A stretch of 30,202 nucleotides of DNA from CAINVV01 sp036508555 (GCA_036508555.1 DATCHD010000025.1:1-30202), one strand, 5' to 3'. Positions 9,701 to 17,068 are shown, numbered from the stretch's first letter. Numbers and translations are program-made. The notes: generated by a model from the sequence alone, not told the origin.

Positions 9701-10607
9701 CATCACCATCGCCAAAACCTATATCGGCAACCGGACTTTTGTGGGCAACAGCGCAGTAATCAGTCCGGATACGCATCTCGGAGACGATGTCCTTGTCGGG
9801 GTACTTTCAAAAGTCAGCGAAAAGGATCTACCCGCGAAGGACGGAACATCCTGGTTCGGATCTCCTGCCGTATACCTGCCCAGGCGGGATATCAACCGGG
9901 AATTTTCAGCCGAAAGAACCTATAAACCTACCAGGAAGCTATTCATATTGCGTTACAGCATCGAGTTTTTCAGGGTAACCCTGCCGGCGATATTGTTTCT
10001 GTCGATGGCTTCACTCGTATCCAATATTACTTCTGATTTACAGGTAGAAAGGGATCTCCCGGAATTGTTCGTACTTTTCCCGTTTCTATACTTGGGAACC
10101 GCTTTAATTGGAATGTTCATAACAGTACTCTTGAAATGGATTCTTATTGGACGATACCGGCCCGCCAACAAACCGTTATGGAGTGGTTATGTATGGAGAA
10201 GTGAGCTGGTTACAGGCGTTTATGAAAATTTTCTTGTTCTTTACTTTCTGAACATGCTTACCGGCACACCTTTTATCAGATTCCCGCTTTGGCTACTCGG
10301 ATGCAGGATCGGCAAAAAAGTGTGCATTAATACCACACAAATCACAGAATTTGATCTTGTGAAGATGGGAGATTATTCAGCAGTGAACGACAACTGCACG
10401 CTGCAAACGCATCTTTTCGAGGATCGTGTGATGAAAATGTCTTATGTTGATATCGGCAAAAAATGCAGCGTAGGAGGCATGTCTGTTGTTCTTTATGACT
10501 CTAAAATGGAGGACGGCTCAATACTGGAGCCACTTTCCGTATTAATGAAAAGCGAGACGCTACCTGCAAATAATATATTTATCGGAGCTCCGGCCCAAAA
10601 ACGTTAA
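6711..10607 (+). CDS. Pls/PosA-family single-module NRPS-like synthetase (predicted membrane homopoly-amino-acid synthetase)
   Basis: This 1298-residue enzyme has the layout known for Streptomyces epsilon-poly-L-lysine synthetase (about 1300 residues): adenylation, thiolation, then membrane segments alternating with three tandem C-domains. Adenylation (about 1-495): YTSGTTGNPKG at 160-170, FDASVEEIW from 205, TYGPTEAT, YRTGDIARY, and the A10 lysine K486. Carrier domain: LGGHSLL with the phosphopantetheine Ser545. From about 605, hydrophobic segments alternate with three left-handed beta-helix-like domains beginning near 721, 952 and 1196 (LGSKVGKN, LGVKMGKR, LGCRIGKK). Each follows an LKW(L/M/I)..G motif. 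There is no condensation or thioesterase domain. Aligning to GrsA by eye, the specificity residues read D-A-E-T-I-G-T-V-I-K; Glu239 suggests a basic substrate, and the string resembles lysine codes as I remember them. The product is inferred, not shown. Confidence 0.88.
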   Translation: MIEQPCVFLDHYFERSAVQYPDAVAIEQGEKLYTYSEAETIANQLAHYLKEKGVTPEEKVAILLPRCAEVYLVMLGILKAGGAYIPLDPEIPAERVNFIMEDSGAKLLVSSGKILERIAGQLRSFPIFDPDNRISLLNGYPATKPEVLNRSGKDLCYIIYTSGTTGNPKGVLLEHRNVVNYIEGARQIYPLDSSFRALQGFSVSFDASVEEIWVPFSAGATLVTGTFDIMRSGDQFASHLNRLNITFLSCAPTLLSMVNEDIPKLKILIFGGEVCTTDLAHRWCKPGRLVFNTYGPTEATVIATYSILNTIDPVTIGKAMPGYDVLLVNEKLEPTGEGEEGEILLGGESIARGYLNRKELTAQKFVETDRYKGVTERYYRTGDIARYAPNGEIIYIGRVDAQVKVRGFRVELAEIEGLLLQFEGIQAAAVSLDTTSQQLAAFVVAGKKKVLNREEIAAGLRSRLPYYMIPSTLDVLDALPMTTSQKIDRARLPSPKTPLGFSSQKEIIPPATEIEKELVDSIARNIHRSNISMDDNFFEDLGGHSLLAALVSSDLRKNPMFENLSVADLYLYPILSDLAQALEQKRPKVGAGAEKQREIHQPSGWSYYSCSFLQGVSMFFIALIFGIEWMGPFFVYSYFYQADYGVVDSLTMMLVMYFATLPAITMLAISLKWLVIGRIKPGRYKLWGGYYFRFWLADKLVNISPISYFTGTPIMNVFLRMLGSKVGKNCYINTSAISAFDLFSIGNNVSICTDSHLKGFTIADGFLYVGRIDLEDDCYVGTRCCLGNNTRMERNSSIEDLTLVPEGKVIPAGENWGGSPAIKLGMNGIQESVPLWSKRNIFYSVSVFLIPLVSMIAYFPGMMVITHFDYSGETWINLLPHIFLVGVLFIVILVLIISLLKWMLLGNIKEGVYRVNSGFYHRKWFFDQLMKLSLQVLGTLYTTLYLQIWFKMLGVKMGKRVEISTVEFISPDLLVTGDECFLADSVSIGASSVRNGYITIAKTYIGNRTFVGNSAVISPDTHLGDDVLVGVLSKVSEKDLPAKDGTSWFGSPAVYLPRRDINREFSAERTYKPTRKLFILRYSIEFFRVTLPAILFLSMASLVSNITSDLQVERDLPELFVLFPFLYLGTALIGMFITVLLKWILIGRYRPANKPLWSGYVWRSELVTGVYENFLVLYFLNMLTGTPFIRFPLWLLGCRIGKKVCINTTQITEFDLVKMGDYSAVNDNCTLQTHLFEDRVMKMSYVDIGKKCSVGGMSVVLYDSKMEDGSILEPLSVLMKSETLPANNIFIGAPAQKR

Positions 10608-10620
10608 AGCTGCAATCATT

Positions 10621-11529
10621 ATGACACTACCTCACTACGCATTTATTGATATCCTGATTAGTTTGGTCCTGGCTTTCATCATGTTTGGAGTAGGCTTGTC
10701 GCTTACTTCCACCAGTTTTAAAAATGTGTTCTTTTATCCAAAGGCGCTGGTTACCGGATTATCTTCCCAAATAATTGTCTTACCGATTATTGCATTTATT
10801 ATTACCTGTTTTTCTAATTTACCATTGCCGTTTAAGGTGGGGCTGATCATTTTGTCTGCCTGTCCGGGAGGCACCGTATCAGGTTTTATCACCTATTTCT
10901 TCAAAGGCAATGCTGCCTTATCCATTACCTTCACCTCCATCAACAGCATTATTACGCTGATTACTATACCATTTATTGTTAACCTGAGTCTGGTCTTTTA
11001 CTACGGTCAGGGTACTGAAATATATTTATCTTACATCGAAACGATCATCCAGATCTTCTCCGTGACCATCGTTCCTGCCATTTTAGGTGTCCTGGTAAGA
11101 TCTTACAGACCCGATTTTGCCTTGAAGGCCCAACGTCCGCTAAAATTAATTTTGCTGGCGGCCCTGGGAGTCGTTTTTCTGATCAAATTCTTCGCAACAG
11201 AACAAAGTGGTGGTTCCGGAGTTACGCTGAAGGAGGTATTTACCATTTTACCATTCGCCCTACTGCAGAATGCCTTGTCCATGTTGTGGGGATTCCGGTT
11301 TGGGAAATTCAATAAATTGGGAGAGAGAAATTCCTACACGGTTGGTATAGAAGCAGCAGTACAGAATACCACACTTGCTTTCCTGGTAGCAGGAACACTG
11401 TTGCACAATCAGGACATGGTGAAGCCTTCACTTATCTATGCTTTATTCTCCTTCTGGACTGCAATATTCTACACATTTGTCATCAAGAAGAGCAACAAAT
11501 TAGGACTATTTTCTGAATTCAAATCCTGA
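10621..11529 (+). CDS. Bile acid:sodium symporter (BASS) family transporter
   Basis: This 302-residue, almost wholly hydrophobic protein has about nine or ten predicted membrane segments. BASS-family features include the N-terminal VLAFIMFGVGLSLTSTSFKN, the conserved LSACPGGTVSGFITYFFKGN (cf. the CPGG motif), the SITFTSINSIITLITIPFI segment, and the C-terminal GIEAAVQNTTLAFLVAG stretch that forms part of the substrate and sodium crossover in this fold. The family moves organic anions (bile acids, keto acids, pantoate and others) with sodium, and the substrate cannot be set from sequence. It starts 13 bases after the Pls-like gene and is probably co-transcribed with it, so it may handle a precursor or product of that enzyme. 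That link is inference. Confidence 0.88.
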   Translation: MTLPHYAFIDILISLVLAFIMFGVGLSLTSTSFKNVFFYPKALVTGLSSQIIVLPIIAFIITCFSNLPLPFKVGLIILSACPGGTVSGFITYFFKGNAALSITFTSINSIITLITIPFIVNLSLVFYYGQGTEIYLSYIETIIQIFSVTIVPAILGVLVRSYRPDFALKAQRPLKLILLAALGVVFLIKFFATEQSGGSGVTLKEVFTILPFALLQNALSMLWGFRFGKFNKLGERNSYTVGIEAAVQNTTLAFLVAGTLLHNQDMVKPSLIYALFSFWTAIFYTFVIKKSNKLGLFSEFKS

Positions 11530-11540
11530 CAAGAAGGAAT

Positions 11541-11563
11541 TGTGTAGTGATTTCAACTACACA
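11541..11563 (+). terminator. Hairpin after the Pls-BASS operon
   Basis: Perfect 8-base arms TGTGTAGT and ACTACACA with a 7-base loop begin 12 bases after the transporter stop. No clear T-run follows, so it is a hairpin at the right place for a terminator rather than a textbook one. Confidence 0.45.
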
Positions 11564-11627
11564 GATATCCGATTTTAGCCGACATCGATTCTCTGAACTC
11601 CTTACCGCCCAAGGCTGGCTGCCGGGA

Positions 11628-11635
11628 TAAATTTG
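11628..11635 (+). promoter_or_regulatory. Candidate -7 promoter element for the small gene at 11698
   Basis: TAAATTTG matches TAnnTTTG exactly in the gap between the transporter hairpin and the next gene. The start codon is 62 bases downstream. The upstream TTTG element is not evident. Confidence 0.4.
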
Positions 11636-11697
11636 TTTTACAAGCTGGAAGAAAAAACAGCAAAATATCAAGAGTAAAGCAAAATAAAAATCAGGCC

Positions 11698-11955
11698 ATG
11701 AATTCAGATCTTTTTACCAAATGGTTACAGACAGAAGCAGAAATTTTGTATCACCAGGATTTAACCCCTGATGTGTTTATGAAAAGAGCAAAACCTTTAT
11801 TAGAAGCTCTGATTAAGAAAAATAAAACTGAGATTCTGTCTGAGAGAGATTTGCAAGAAATACTAGTAGGCTCAAAGTCAGATAAAAATCCTTCATCCGT
11901 TAATCAAAACAGTTATTTCGACATCGTCGACCTGAGCCTGTACCGGGCCAACTAA
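11698..11955 (+). CDS. Small hypothetical protein (85 residues)
   Basis: I do not recognise this protein. It is soluble, mostly helical by appearance (AEILYHQDL, KRAKPLLEALIKKNK, ERDLQEILVG), with no signal peptide, membrane segment or cysteine. The last 25 residues look unstructured (SKSDKNPSSVNQNS). It has an exact -7-like element upstream and stands between two larger plus-strand units. Codon use looks like that of its neighbours, which makes it a plausible real gene, but there is no independent proof that it is expressed. Confidence 0.55.
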   Translation: MNSDLFTKWLQTEAEILYHQDLTPDVFMKRAKPLLEALIKKNKTEILSERDLQEILVGSKSDKNPSSVNQNSYFDIVDLSLYRAN

Positions 11956-12037
11956 GGAAGAGGTGTGCGATATTCTTCTCATTCCACACCATAGGCTGAA
12001 AGGAAATTTCATATATTCGCAGCTCGATTGCTAAACT

Positions 12038-14257
12038 ATGATTCATCTTCACCGTCGCTGCCTATTTATTCTGCTTTTGCTTTATACAACTGGTCTCTTT
12101 GCAGAAAACCACGTTTCTGGGAATATTGCCAACCGCAAAAAGGACGACACTCCTCTAAAAAAAACCATCAACAGCGATTATAAGATTCATGCTTCAAAAA
12201 TTGAGGGAGCCATCAAACTCGACGGCATTGTTGACGAGGAGGACTGGAAGAAAGCCGAAAAGGCTGCCAATTTCTACATGGTTCTGCCCTATGATACCGG
12301 ACACAGTGCCTCGAAATCGGAAGTCAGGATGTTATACGACGAAAAAGCATTCTACCTTGGAATAATTTTTCACGATACCCTACCGGGAAAGCGCCCCGTG
12401 GAGTCTCTGCGCAGGGATTTTACCTTCATGAACAACGACAACTTCCTGGTTTTTATTGATCCTTTCAACGACCAAACTACAGGATATTCTTTCGGGGTCA
12501 ACGCAGCAGGCGCCTTATGGGACGGAACGATGAGCGGAGGCGCCGTATCAAATATGATCTGGGACTCAAAATGGGAAGTAAAAACGAAGAATTATCCGGA
12601 TAGGTGGACCGCAGAATTCAGGATCCCTTTCAAATCGTTACGCTATAAAAGCGATGTCAATCACTGGAACATCAATTTTTCGAGGCTGGATCTGAAAAGA
12701 AATGAGAAATCCTCCTGGGCTCCCATGCCCAGACAATTTCCTACAGCTTCGCTGGCTTATGCTGGTCAGGTAATATGGGAAACTCCTCCACCAAAATCGG
12801 GTGTTAAACTTTCACTGATACCTTATGTTTACGGGAGTATGTCGCGCAATTTTGAAAAATCTGAACCAAATGTTTACAGGAAAGATTTTGGATTGGATGC
12901 CAAGATCGGCCTCTCTACTTCGCTAAACCTGGATCTGACTTATAACCCCGATTTTTCACAGGCAGAAGTCGATGACCAGGTGACCAATCTCGAAAGATTT
13001 GAATTGTATTTCCCGGAAAAGAGGCAGTTCTTTCTGGAAAACAGCGATCTCTTCGGCAATTTCAGCACTGCTAACATCAGGCCTTTCTTTTCAAGGAGGA
13101 TCGGACTGGATGCGCCGGTAACAGGAGGAGCAAGGCTCAGCGGCAGGATCGGCGAGGACTGGCGGATCGGGATGATGGATATGCAGACTGGCAACGAAGG
13201 AGATTATCTGGCGCGCAATTTCTTCGTCACCTCCGTTCAGAAAAAAATCTTTTCCAGATCGAACATTGCGGCGATTTTTGTCAACAAACAACAATTGAAT
13301 ATCCCTGCATCCTGGAATGGGAACAGCTACAACCGTGTTGCCGGATTGGAATACAACCTTGCCAGCAGTAACAATTTTTGGAATGCCAAGCTCTTCGCTC
13401 AAAAATCTTTCACCCCTAATAAGATCTCATCAGAGGAGTATGCGCAAGGAATAAACGTTATCTATTCACGCAAATCCTACCTCTTGGAGCTATCGCAGAT
13501 GTATGTCGGACAGGATTTTAACGCCGAGACAGGTTACGTTCCGCGCAACAACTATTTACGCGTCAATCCACGTGTTACGATAAAATTCTATCCCAAAAAA
13601 GGAACAATCGAAAATCATGGTTTTGTCACGGATGCAGACAATTTCTACCTGCCAGGAGATCTTACACTAACTGATAAAAGATTGGGTTTTAATTACCTTT
13701 TTAATTATAAGAACCGTATCCATCTGGAATTCAAAACCAATTTGTGGTACGTGCTTCTGCGTCAGAATTTTGATCCTACTAATCTGGGGGTCAATTATTT
13801 GCAAAATGGAACCAGTTACAAATGGCAGGATTTTTCCTTCCTTTTTAACTCCGACAACCGCAAAACCTTCAAATACGATTTTTCAGCCGGTTACGGTGGG
13901 TATTTCAACGGAAACCGGTGGTTTGTGCAGGGAGCCCTCAATTACAGGTATCAGCCGTATGGCTATATATCCCTGATTTACAGCTACAATAAGCTCATTT
14001 TACCTTCTCCGTGGTCCAATACGGGATTCTGGATGGTCGGTCCGAAGCTCGATCTGACTTTTACCGATAAGCTGTTCTTTACAACTTATGTTCAATACAA
14101 CCAGCAGGTGGACAATCTGAACATCAACGCCAGGTTTCAATGGAGGTACAAACCTGTTTCCGATATATTCCTGGTATATACCGACAATTATTTCCCCGGA
14201 AGCGGGAATGTCAAGAACCGCGCTGTCGTGTTGAAAATGACTTACTGGTTTAATTAG
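12038..14257 (+). CDS. CBM9-like/DUF5916 outer-membrane protein
   Basis: This 739-residue protein has a signal peptide (about 1-22, FILLLLYTTGLFA), then a carbohydrate-binding-module-9-like domain at about residues 50-230 (KLDGIVDEEDWKKAEKA, VRMLYDEKAFYLGIIFHD, NDNFLVFIDPFNDQTTGYSF, WTAEFRIPFKSLRYK). DUF5916 follows and appears to be an outer-membrane beta-barrel with alternating aromatic strands (FELYFPEKRQFFLEN, FSAGYGGYFNGNRWFVQGAL) that ends in MTYWFN. Family members are common in Bacteroidota and are often annotated as hydrolases because of the CBM9 similarity, but the barrel has no catalytic motif that I can see. The biological role is unknown; binding and passage of an extracellular compound is a reasonable guess. 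A weak hairpin follows the stop codon. Confidence 0.88.
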   Translation: MIHLHRRCLFILLLLYTTGLFAENHVSGNIANRKKDDTPLKKTINSDYKIHASKIEGAIKLDGIVDEEDWKKAEKAANFYMVLPYDTGHSASKSEVRMLYDEKAFYLGIIFHDTLPGKRPVESLRRDFTFMNNDNFLVFIDPFNDQTTGYSFGVNAAGALWDGTMSGGAVSNMIWDSKWEVKTKNYPDRWTAEFRIPFKSLRYKSDVNHWNINFSRLDLKRNEKSSWAPMPRQFPTASLAYAGQVIWETPPPKSGVKLSLIPYVYGSMSRNFEKSEPNVYRKDFGLDAKIGLSTSLNLDLTYNPDFSQAEVDDQVTNLERFELYFPEKRQFFLENSDLFGNFSTANIRPFFSRRIGLDAPVTGGARLSGRIGEDWRIGMMDMQTGNEGDYLARNFFVTSVQKKIFSRSNIAAIFVNKQQLNIPASWNGNSYNRVAGLEYNLASSNNFWNAKLFAQKSFTPNKISSEEYAQGINVIYSRKSYLLELSQMYVGQDFNAETGYVPRNNYLRVNPRVTIKFYPKKGTIENHGFVTDADNFYLPGDLTLTDKRLGFNYLFNYKNRIHLEFKTNLWYVLLRQNFDPTNLGVNYLQNGTSYKWQDFSFLFNSDNRKTFKYDFSAGYGGYFNGNRWFVQGALNYRYQPYGYISLIYSYNKLILPSPWSNTGFWMVGPKLDLTFTDKLFFTTYVQYNQQVDNLNINARFQWRYKPVSDIFLVYTDNYFPGSGNVKNRAVVLKMTYWFN

Positions 14258-14283
14258 AAGCAATTTCGGTTCGATGCTTTTTT
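14258..14283 (+). terminator. Weak candidate terminator after the DUF5916 gene
   Basis: Short arms AAGCA (14258-14262) and TGCTT (14275-14279) lie directly after the stop codon and run into a T-run (14278-14283). The stem is only 5 pairs with a long loop. Confidence 0.3.
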
Positions 14284-14300
14284 CGGGTAAATATATCTGC

Positions 14301-14308
14301 TAACTTTG
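14301..14308 (+). promoter_or_regulatory. -7 promoter element of the GH2 relic
   Basis: TAACTTTG is an exact match to TAnnTTTG, 22 bases before the ATG of the relic at 14331. The -33 region is T-rich (14278-14283) but has no TTTG. If active, it may now drive the transglutaminase-like gene downstream. Confidence 0.5.
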
Positions 14309-14330
14309 GGGATTGTTTAAAAACTTTACC

Positions 14331-14608
14331 ATGAGGCTATATTATTCATCCTCTATTAGCATCCTTTTGGTAGTATTTCTACCGGTTGCTTTGTTTGCCC
14401 AACCCCGAACTATCCTGCTGAACCAGAACTGGAAAGCCAAAAGGGCCATGGAAGTGGTGGCAGACGGTTCTCAAATTTCTTCCCCTTACTCCCCGGTGAG
14501 ACCCGAAAAGTGAGTCACGATACAACAAAAGCCTTCAATCGTTTAGCAACCGGAATGAAGCTATCCGTCGAAGGCTGGAACATTGAACCACAACTCATTA
14601 ACCTCTAA
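14331..14608 (+). pseudogene. Glycoside hydrolase family 2 relic: N- and C-terminal ends joined by an internal deletion
   Basis: The frame from ATG 14331 gives a good signal peptide (ISILLVVFLPVALFAQ) followed by LNQNWKAKRAMEVVADGSQI, which resembles the mature N-terminus of GH2 beta-mannosidase/exo-glucosaminidase-type enzymes. It stops at 14513. In the +2-shifted frame, the stretch ending at the TAA 14606-14608 reads SNFFPLLPGETRKVS and then LSVEGWNIEPQL, which resembles the last beta-sandwich domain of the same kind of enzyme (NFF.LLPGE is typical). About 90 codons remain of a gene that normally has about 850, and the two frames meet near 14470-14485. The simplest reading is one large internal deletion with a frameshift at the join. 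Family assignment is by motif memory. Confidence 0.65.
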
Positions 14609-14621
14609 AACACTTCTTACA

Positions 14622-14640
14622 AACGGATTGCAAATCCGTT
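14622..14640. repeat. REP-like palindrome
   Basis: AACGGATT-GCA-AATCCGTT is a perfect 8-base inverted repeat with a 3-base centre, followed by GGAGCG. The form (..GGATT-NCA-AATCC..) resembles short extragenic palindromes found in many copies in some Bacteroidota. A sister with the same design lies at 26751-26765. It sits between the GH2 relic and the transglutaminase-like gene. Confidence 0.45.
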
Positions 14641-14673
14641 GGAGCGATCTTTTCACTTTAATTTCTTCATCCA

Positions 14674-16884
14674 ATGAGAAAAATTGTCCGTCTTATTTTG
14701 CTTTTCGTCCTGATTCTTTCTGGCTGTCAGCAGGAGAAACCGCTGATCAGTAATCCTGAAAGACTCCAAGACATGGAGAAGATGTTGAAAATTCAACGGG
14801 AGCTGACCTCCAATGCAATGAAACCGATCTGGACCATTCTCGATAAACCCGCTACGAAGGAGGAAGATCAGGCCATGAAATTTACATTTGCTTACATGCC
14901 TTTAAGCGACCTGGCCGACTATTCTCCTGAATTTATGCAGGCAAATGTTCGTAAGAGCCTGCTTACCAGGAAGGATATGGCCTGGGGCAATCAGATCCCC
15001 GAGGAGGAGTTTCTGCACTTTGTGCTGCCATTGAGGGTCAACAACGAGAATTTGGATTCCTTTCGTCTGGTCTATTACGAAGAAATCAAGTCCAGGATCA
15101 AAGGCCTCAGCATGAAAGAGGCCGCACTCGAAATCAACCATTGGTGCCACGAAAAAGTCAATTACCGGGGAACGGATTCCAGAACGGGCGCACCTTTGAG
15201 CACCATCTCGAAGACCTTCGGCCGCTGTGGTGAGGAATCAACCTTCACTGTCTCGGCCATGCGCGCTGCAGGCATTCCGGCCCGACAGGTCTATACGCCC
15301 CGCTGGGCCCACACGGATGATAACCATGCCTGGGTGGAGGTTTGGATCGATGGAAGCTGGCATTTCATGGGAGCCTGCGAGCCCGACACGGACCTGGACA
15401 GGGCATGGTTTAGCGAACCTTCCCAGCGGACAATGCTCATTCACACAAGAACATACGGACGATATTTTGGTCCGGAGGAGGTGCTTAATGCGGAAGACCG
15501 TTTCTCAGAACTCAACCTGACCACCCGATACGCCAAGACTAAAAGGGTGACCATCCTGGTAAGTGAGCAAGATGGGAAACCTGTAGAAAAGGCCAAAGTC
15601 GAATTCAAACTTTACAATTATGCTGAATTCTATCCTATTGCTACCACACTGACGGATAAAAACGGGATTACCGGGATGACGACCGGATTAGGTGATTTGC
15701 TCGTATGGGCATCCAAAGATGGCAGATTTGAATACAAAAATATGGTGGTTGCAGATACCGATACACTGCTTCTCGTGTTAGGCAATAACCGGGTGGAGCC
15801 TCGTACGGAGGCTTATGATCTCGTACCCCCAAAAGCACTAAAGCCCATCGCTGCAGCCGGAGAAATGGAACAAAAAGTGAATGTCCGCAGGCTTGCACAG
15901 GAAGATTCGATCCGTAACAGAACCATGGCGACGTTTACAGACTCAGCATGGATAAGGTCTTTTGCAAAAGAACAGGGCTTGCCTGCCGATACTATTATGA
16001 GGATCTTCACACTCAGTTATGGGAACTGGAAGGAGATGATTTCCTATCTTGATCAGAACAAGAATGTGTCCCGCAAAATGCTGCTCAGTTTAACAAGTGT
16101 CATCTCTGCCAAAGATCTGAGCGATACCAAAGCATCTGTGCTGACAGACCATCTGCAGCAGACCATGGCTAATACCAGGCCAGAAGACCAAGCCTCAGAA
16201 CATTTTTTGAACTGTGTCCTGTCTCCGCGGATCGACCTGGAGATTCTTTCTCCCTGGCGCGGTCTCCTTGCACAAAAAATGGGACTGGATCTGGCCGTGG
16301 CCAGCAGACAGAATATTAATATGCTGATTAATTGGATCAATACCTATATCCGGATCGATCCTAATGCCAATATGCATTCACGTGCGCCGTTAACACCAAT
16401 CGGTGTGTACAATTTGATGGCAGCAGATCCGCTTTCAAGGGATATTTTCTTCGTGGCAGCCTGTCGTACCTTTGGGATACCCGCCCGACTGAATCCGGAA
16501 ACACGTGTGCCTGAATATTTCAAAGATGGCAGCTGGAATCGTGCAGCATTCGGGAGTGTTACACCACAACCTACAATGGGACAACTAATTTTGAAAGATT
16601 TCAACAACAGTCTTGCCCCTCAATATGCCCTTCATTTTTCCATCGCGAAAATTCAGGATGGCGTATGCCAGACCCTGGAATTCGAAGAAGGAAAGAAACT
16701 GACAGATTTCCCGGTGCCCCTTTTGCTCGAGACAGGAAATTACGTCCTTGTTACCGGGAAACGTCTTTCTGAAGGACAAGTGCTGAGTTCACTGACTTTT
16801 TTCGAGATTTCACCAGAGAAACCTACTACACTGTCAGTGACACTGCGTAACGAAATAAGTATCCTGAAACCGGCAGGCAAGTAA
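14674..16884 (+). CDS. Transglutaminase-fold lipoprotein
   Basis: This 736-residue protein has a lipoprotein signal peptide with lipobox LSGC (Cys18), so it is anchored outside the cytoplasm. A transglutaminase/cysteine-protease-fold core lies at about residues 150-245, with the likely triad C185 (FGRCGEESTF), H218 (DDNHAWVEVW) and D238 (GACEPDTDL). An Ig-like repeat follows (VTILVSEQDGKPVEKAKVEF, about residues 290-370). A second region near 550-610 contains DPLSRDIFFVAACRTFGIPA, which echoes the first core but lacks its His-Asp part. The family is thought to process peptides or glycopeptides at the surface, and the substrate is not known. It starts 65 bases after the GH2 relic and may share its promoter. 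Homologues I recall extend further at the C-terminus, so this may be a short version. Confidence 0.85.
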   Translation: MRKIVRLILLFVLILSGCQQEKPLISNPERLQDMEKMLKIQRELTSNAMKPIWTILDKPATKEEDQAMKFTFAYMPLSDLADYSPEFMQANVRKSLLTRKDMAWGNQIPEEEFLHFVLPLRVNNENLDSFRLVYYEEIKSRIKGLSMKEAALEINHWCHEKVNYRGTDSRTGAPLSTISKTFGRCGEESTFTVSAMRAAGIPARQVYTPRWAHTDDNHAWVEVWIDGSWHFMGACEPDTDLDRAWFSEPSQRTMLIHTRTYGRYFGPEEVLNAEDRFSELNLTTRYAKTKRVTILVSEQDGKPVEKAKVEFKLYNYAEFYPIATTLTDKNGITGMTTGLGDLLVWASKDGRFEYKNMVVADTDTLLLVLGNNRVEPRTEAYDLVPPKALKPIAAAGEMEQKVNVRRLAQEDSIRNRTMATFTDSAWIRSFAKEQGLPADTIMRIFTLSYGNWKEMISYLDQNKNVSRKMLLSLTSVISAKDLSDTKASVLTDHLQQTMANTRPEDQASEHFLNCVLSPRIDLEILSPWRGLLAQKMGLDLAVASRQNINMLINWINTYIRIDPNANMHSRAPLTPIGVYNLMAADPLSRDIFFVAACRTFGIPARLNPETRVPEYFKDGSWNRAAFGSVTPQPTMGQLILKDFNNSLAPQYALHFSIAKIQDGVCQTLEFEEGKKLTDFPVPLLLETGNYVLVTGKRLSEGQVLSSLTFFEISPEKPTTLSVTLRNEISILKPAGK

Positions 16885-16938
16885 TATTTGGAATTTTAAA
16901 ACAATCTTTTCTGTTTTATGGTTTTTTAACACAATATA

Positions 16939-16970
16939 TTTGGAGATGAGCTAGTTCACCCTTATCTTTG
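16939..16970 (+). promoter_or_regulatory. Complete Bacteroidota promoter, small-RNA copy 1
   Basis: TTTG (16939-16942), 20 bases, TATCTTTG (16963-16970). Both elements match the Bacteroidota housekeeping consensus exactly, and the spacing equals that of copy 2, although the spacer sequences differ at many positions. Confidence 0.8.
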
Positions 16971-16973
16971 AGG

Positions 16974-17068
16974 TACATTTTTTTTCATAAGTTTAGGTTA
17001 GTTAGGTTAGTTAGTTTGGTTAGTTTTAGTAAAAGGATGGAGCCGCCCGGTTCCGTCCTTTTCAATTT
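16974..17068 (+). ncRNA. Putative small RNA, tandem copy 1
   Basis: The conserved block begins TACA, eight T, CATAAGTTTAGG, a few bases after an exact promoter. It continues through a TTAG-rich linker (GGTTAGTTAGGTTAGTTAG) and ends with a 14-pair hairpin and a T-rich tail. There is no open frame with a start codon in this stretch, and no plus-strand gene follows, so it is not a leader. Predicted length is about 90 bases. Copy 2, 183 bases downstream, is nearly identical apart from 8 bases fewer in the linker. It may belong to one of the Bacteroidota-specific RNA families in Rfam, but I cannot name which. Confidence 0.7.
17031..17062. terminator. Terminator hairpin of small-RNA copy 1
   Basis: AAAAGGATGGAGCC - GCCC - GGTTCCGTCCTTTT forms a 14-pair stem with two G-T wobbles and a 4-base loop, followed by CAATTTAAT. 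The flanking A and T runs make it usable on both strands. Confidence 0.8.

Noticed and set aside
6711..10607. Siderophore or peptide-antibiotic NRPS
   Set aside because: No condensation, thioesterase or second module, and no siderophore tailoring or receptor gene next to it; the three C-terminal beta-helix domains fit the Pls class better.
16986..17030. TTAG-type short repeats considered as a CRISPR-like or telomere-like array
   Set aside because: Units are 4-8 bases, irregular and without spacers; they form the linker of the putative small RNA, and no cas gene is present.
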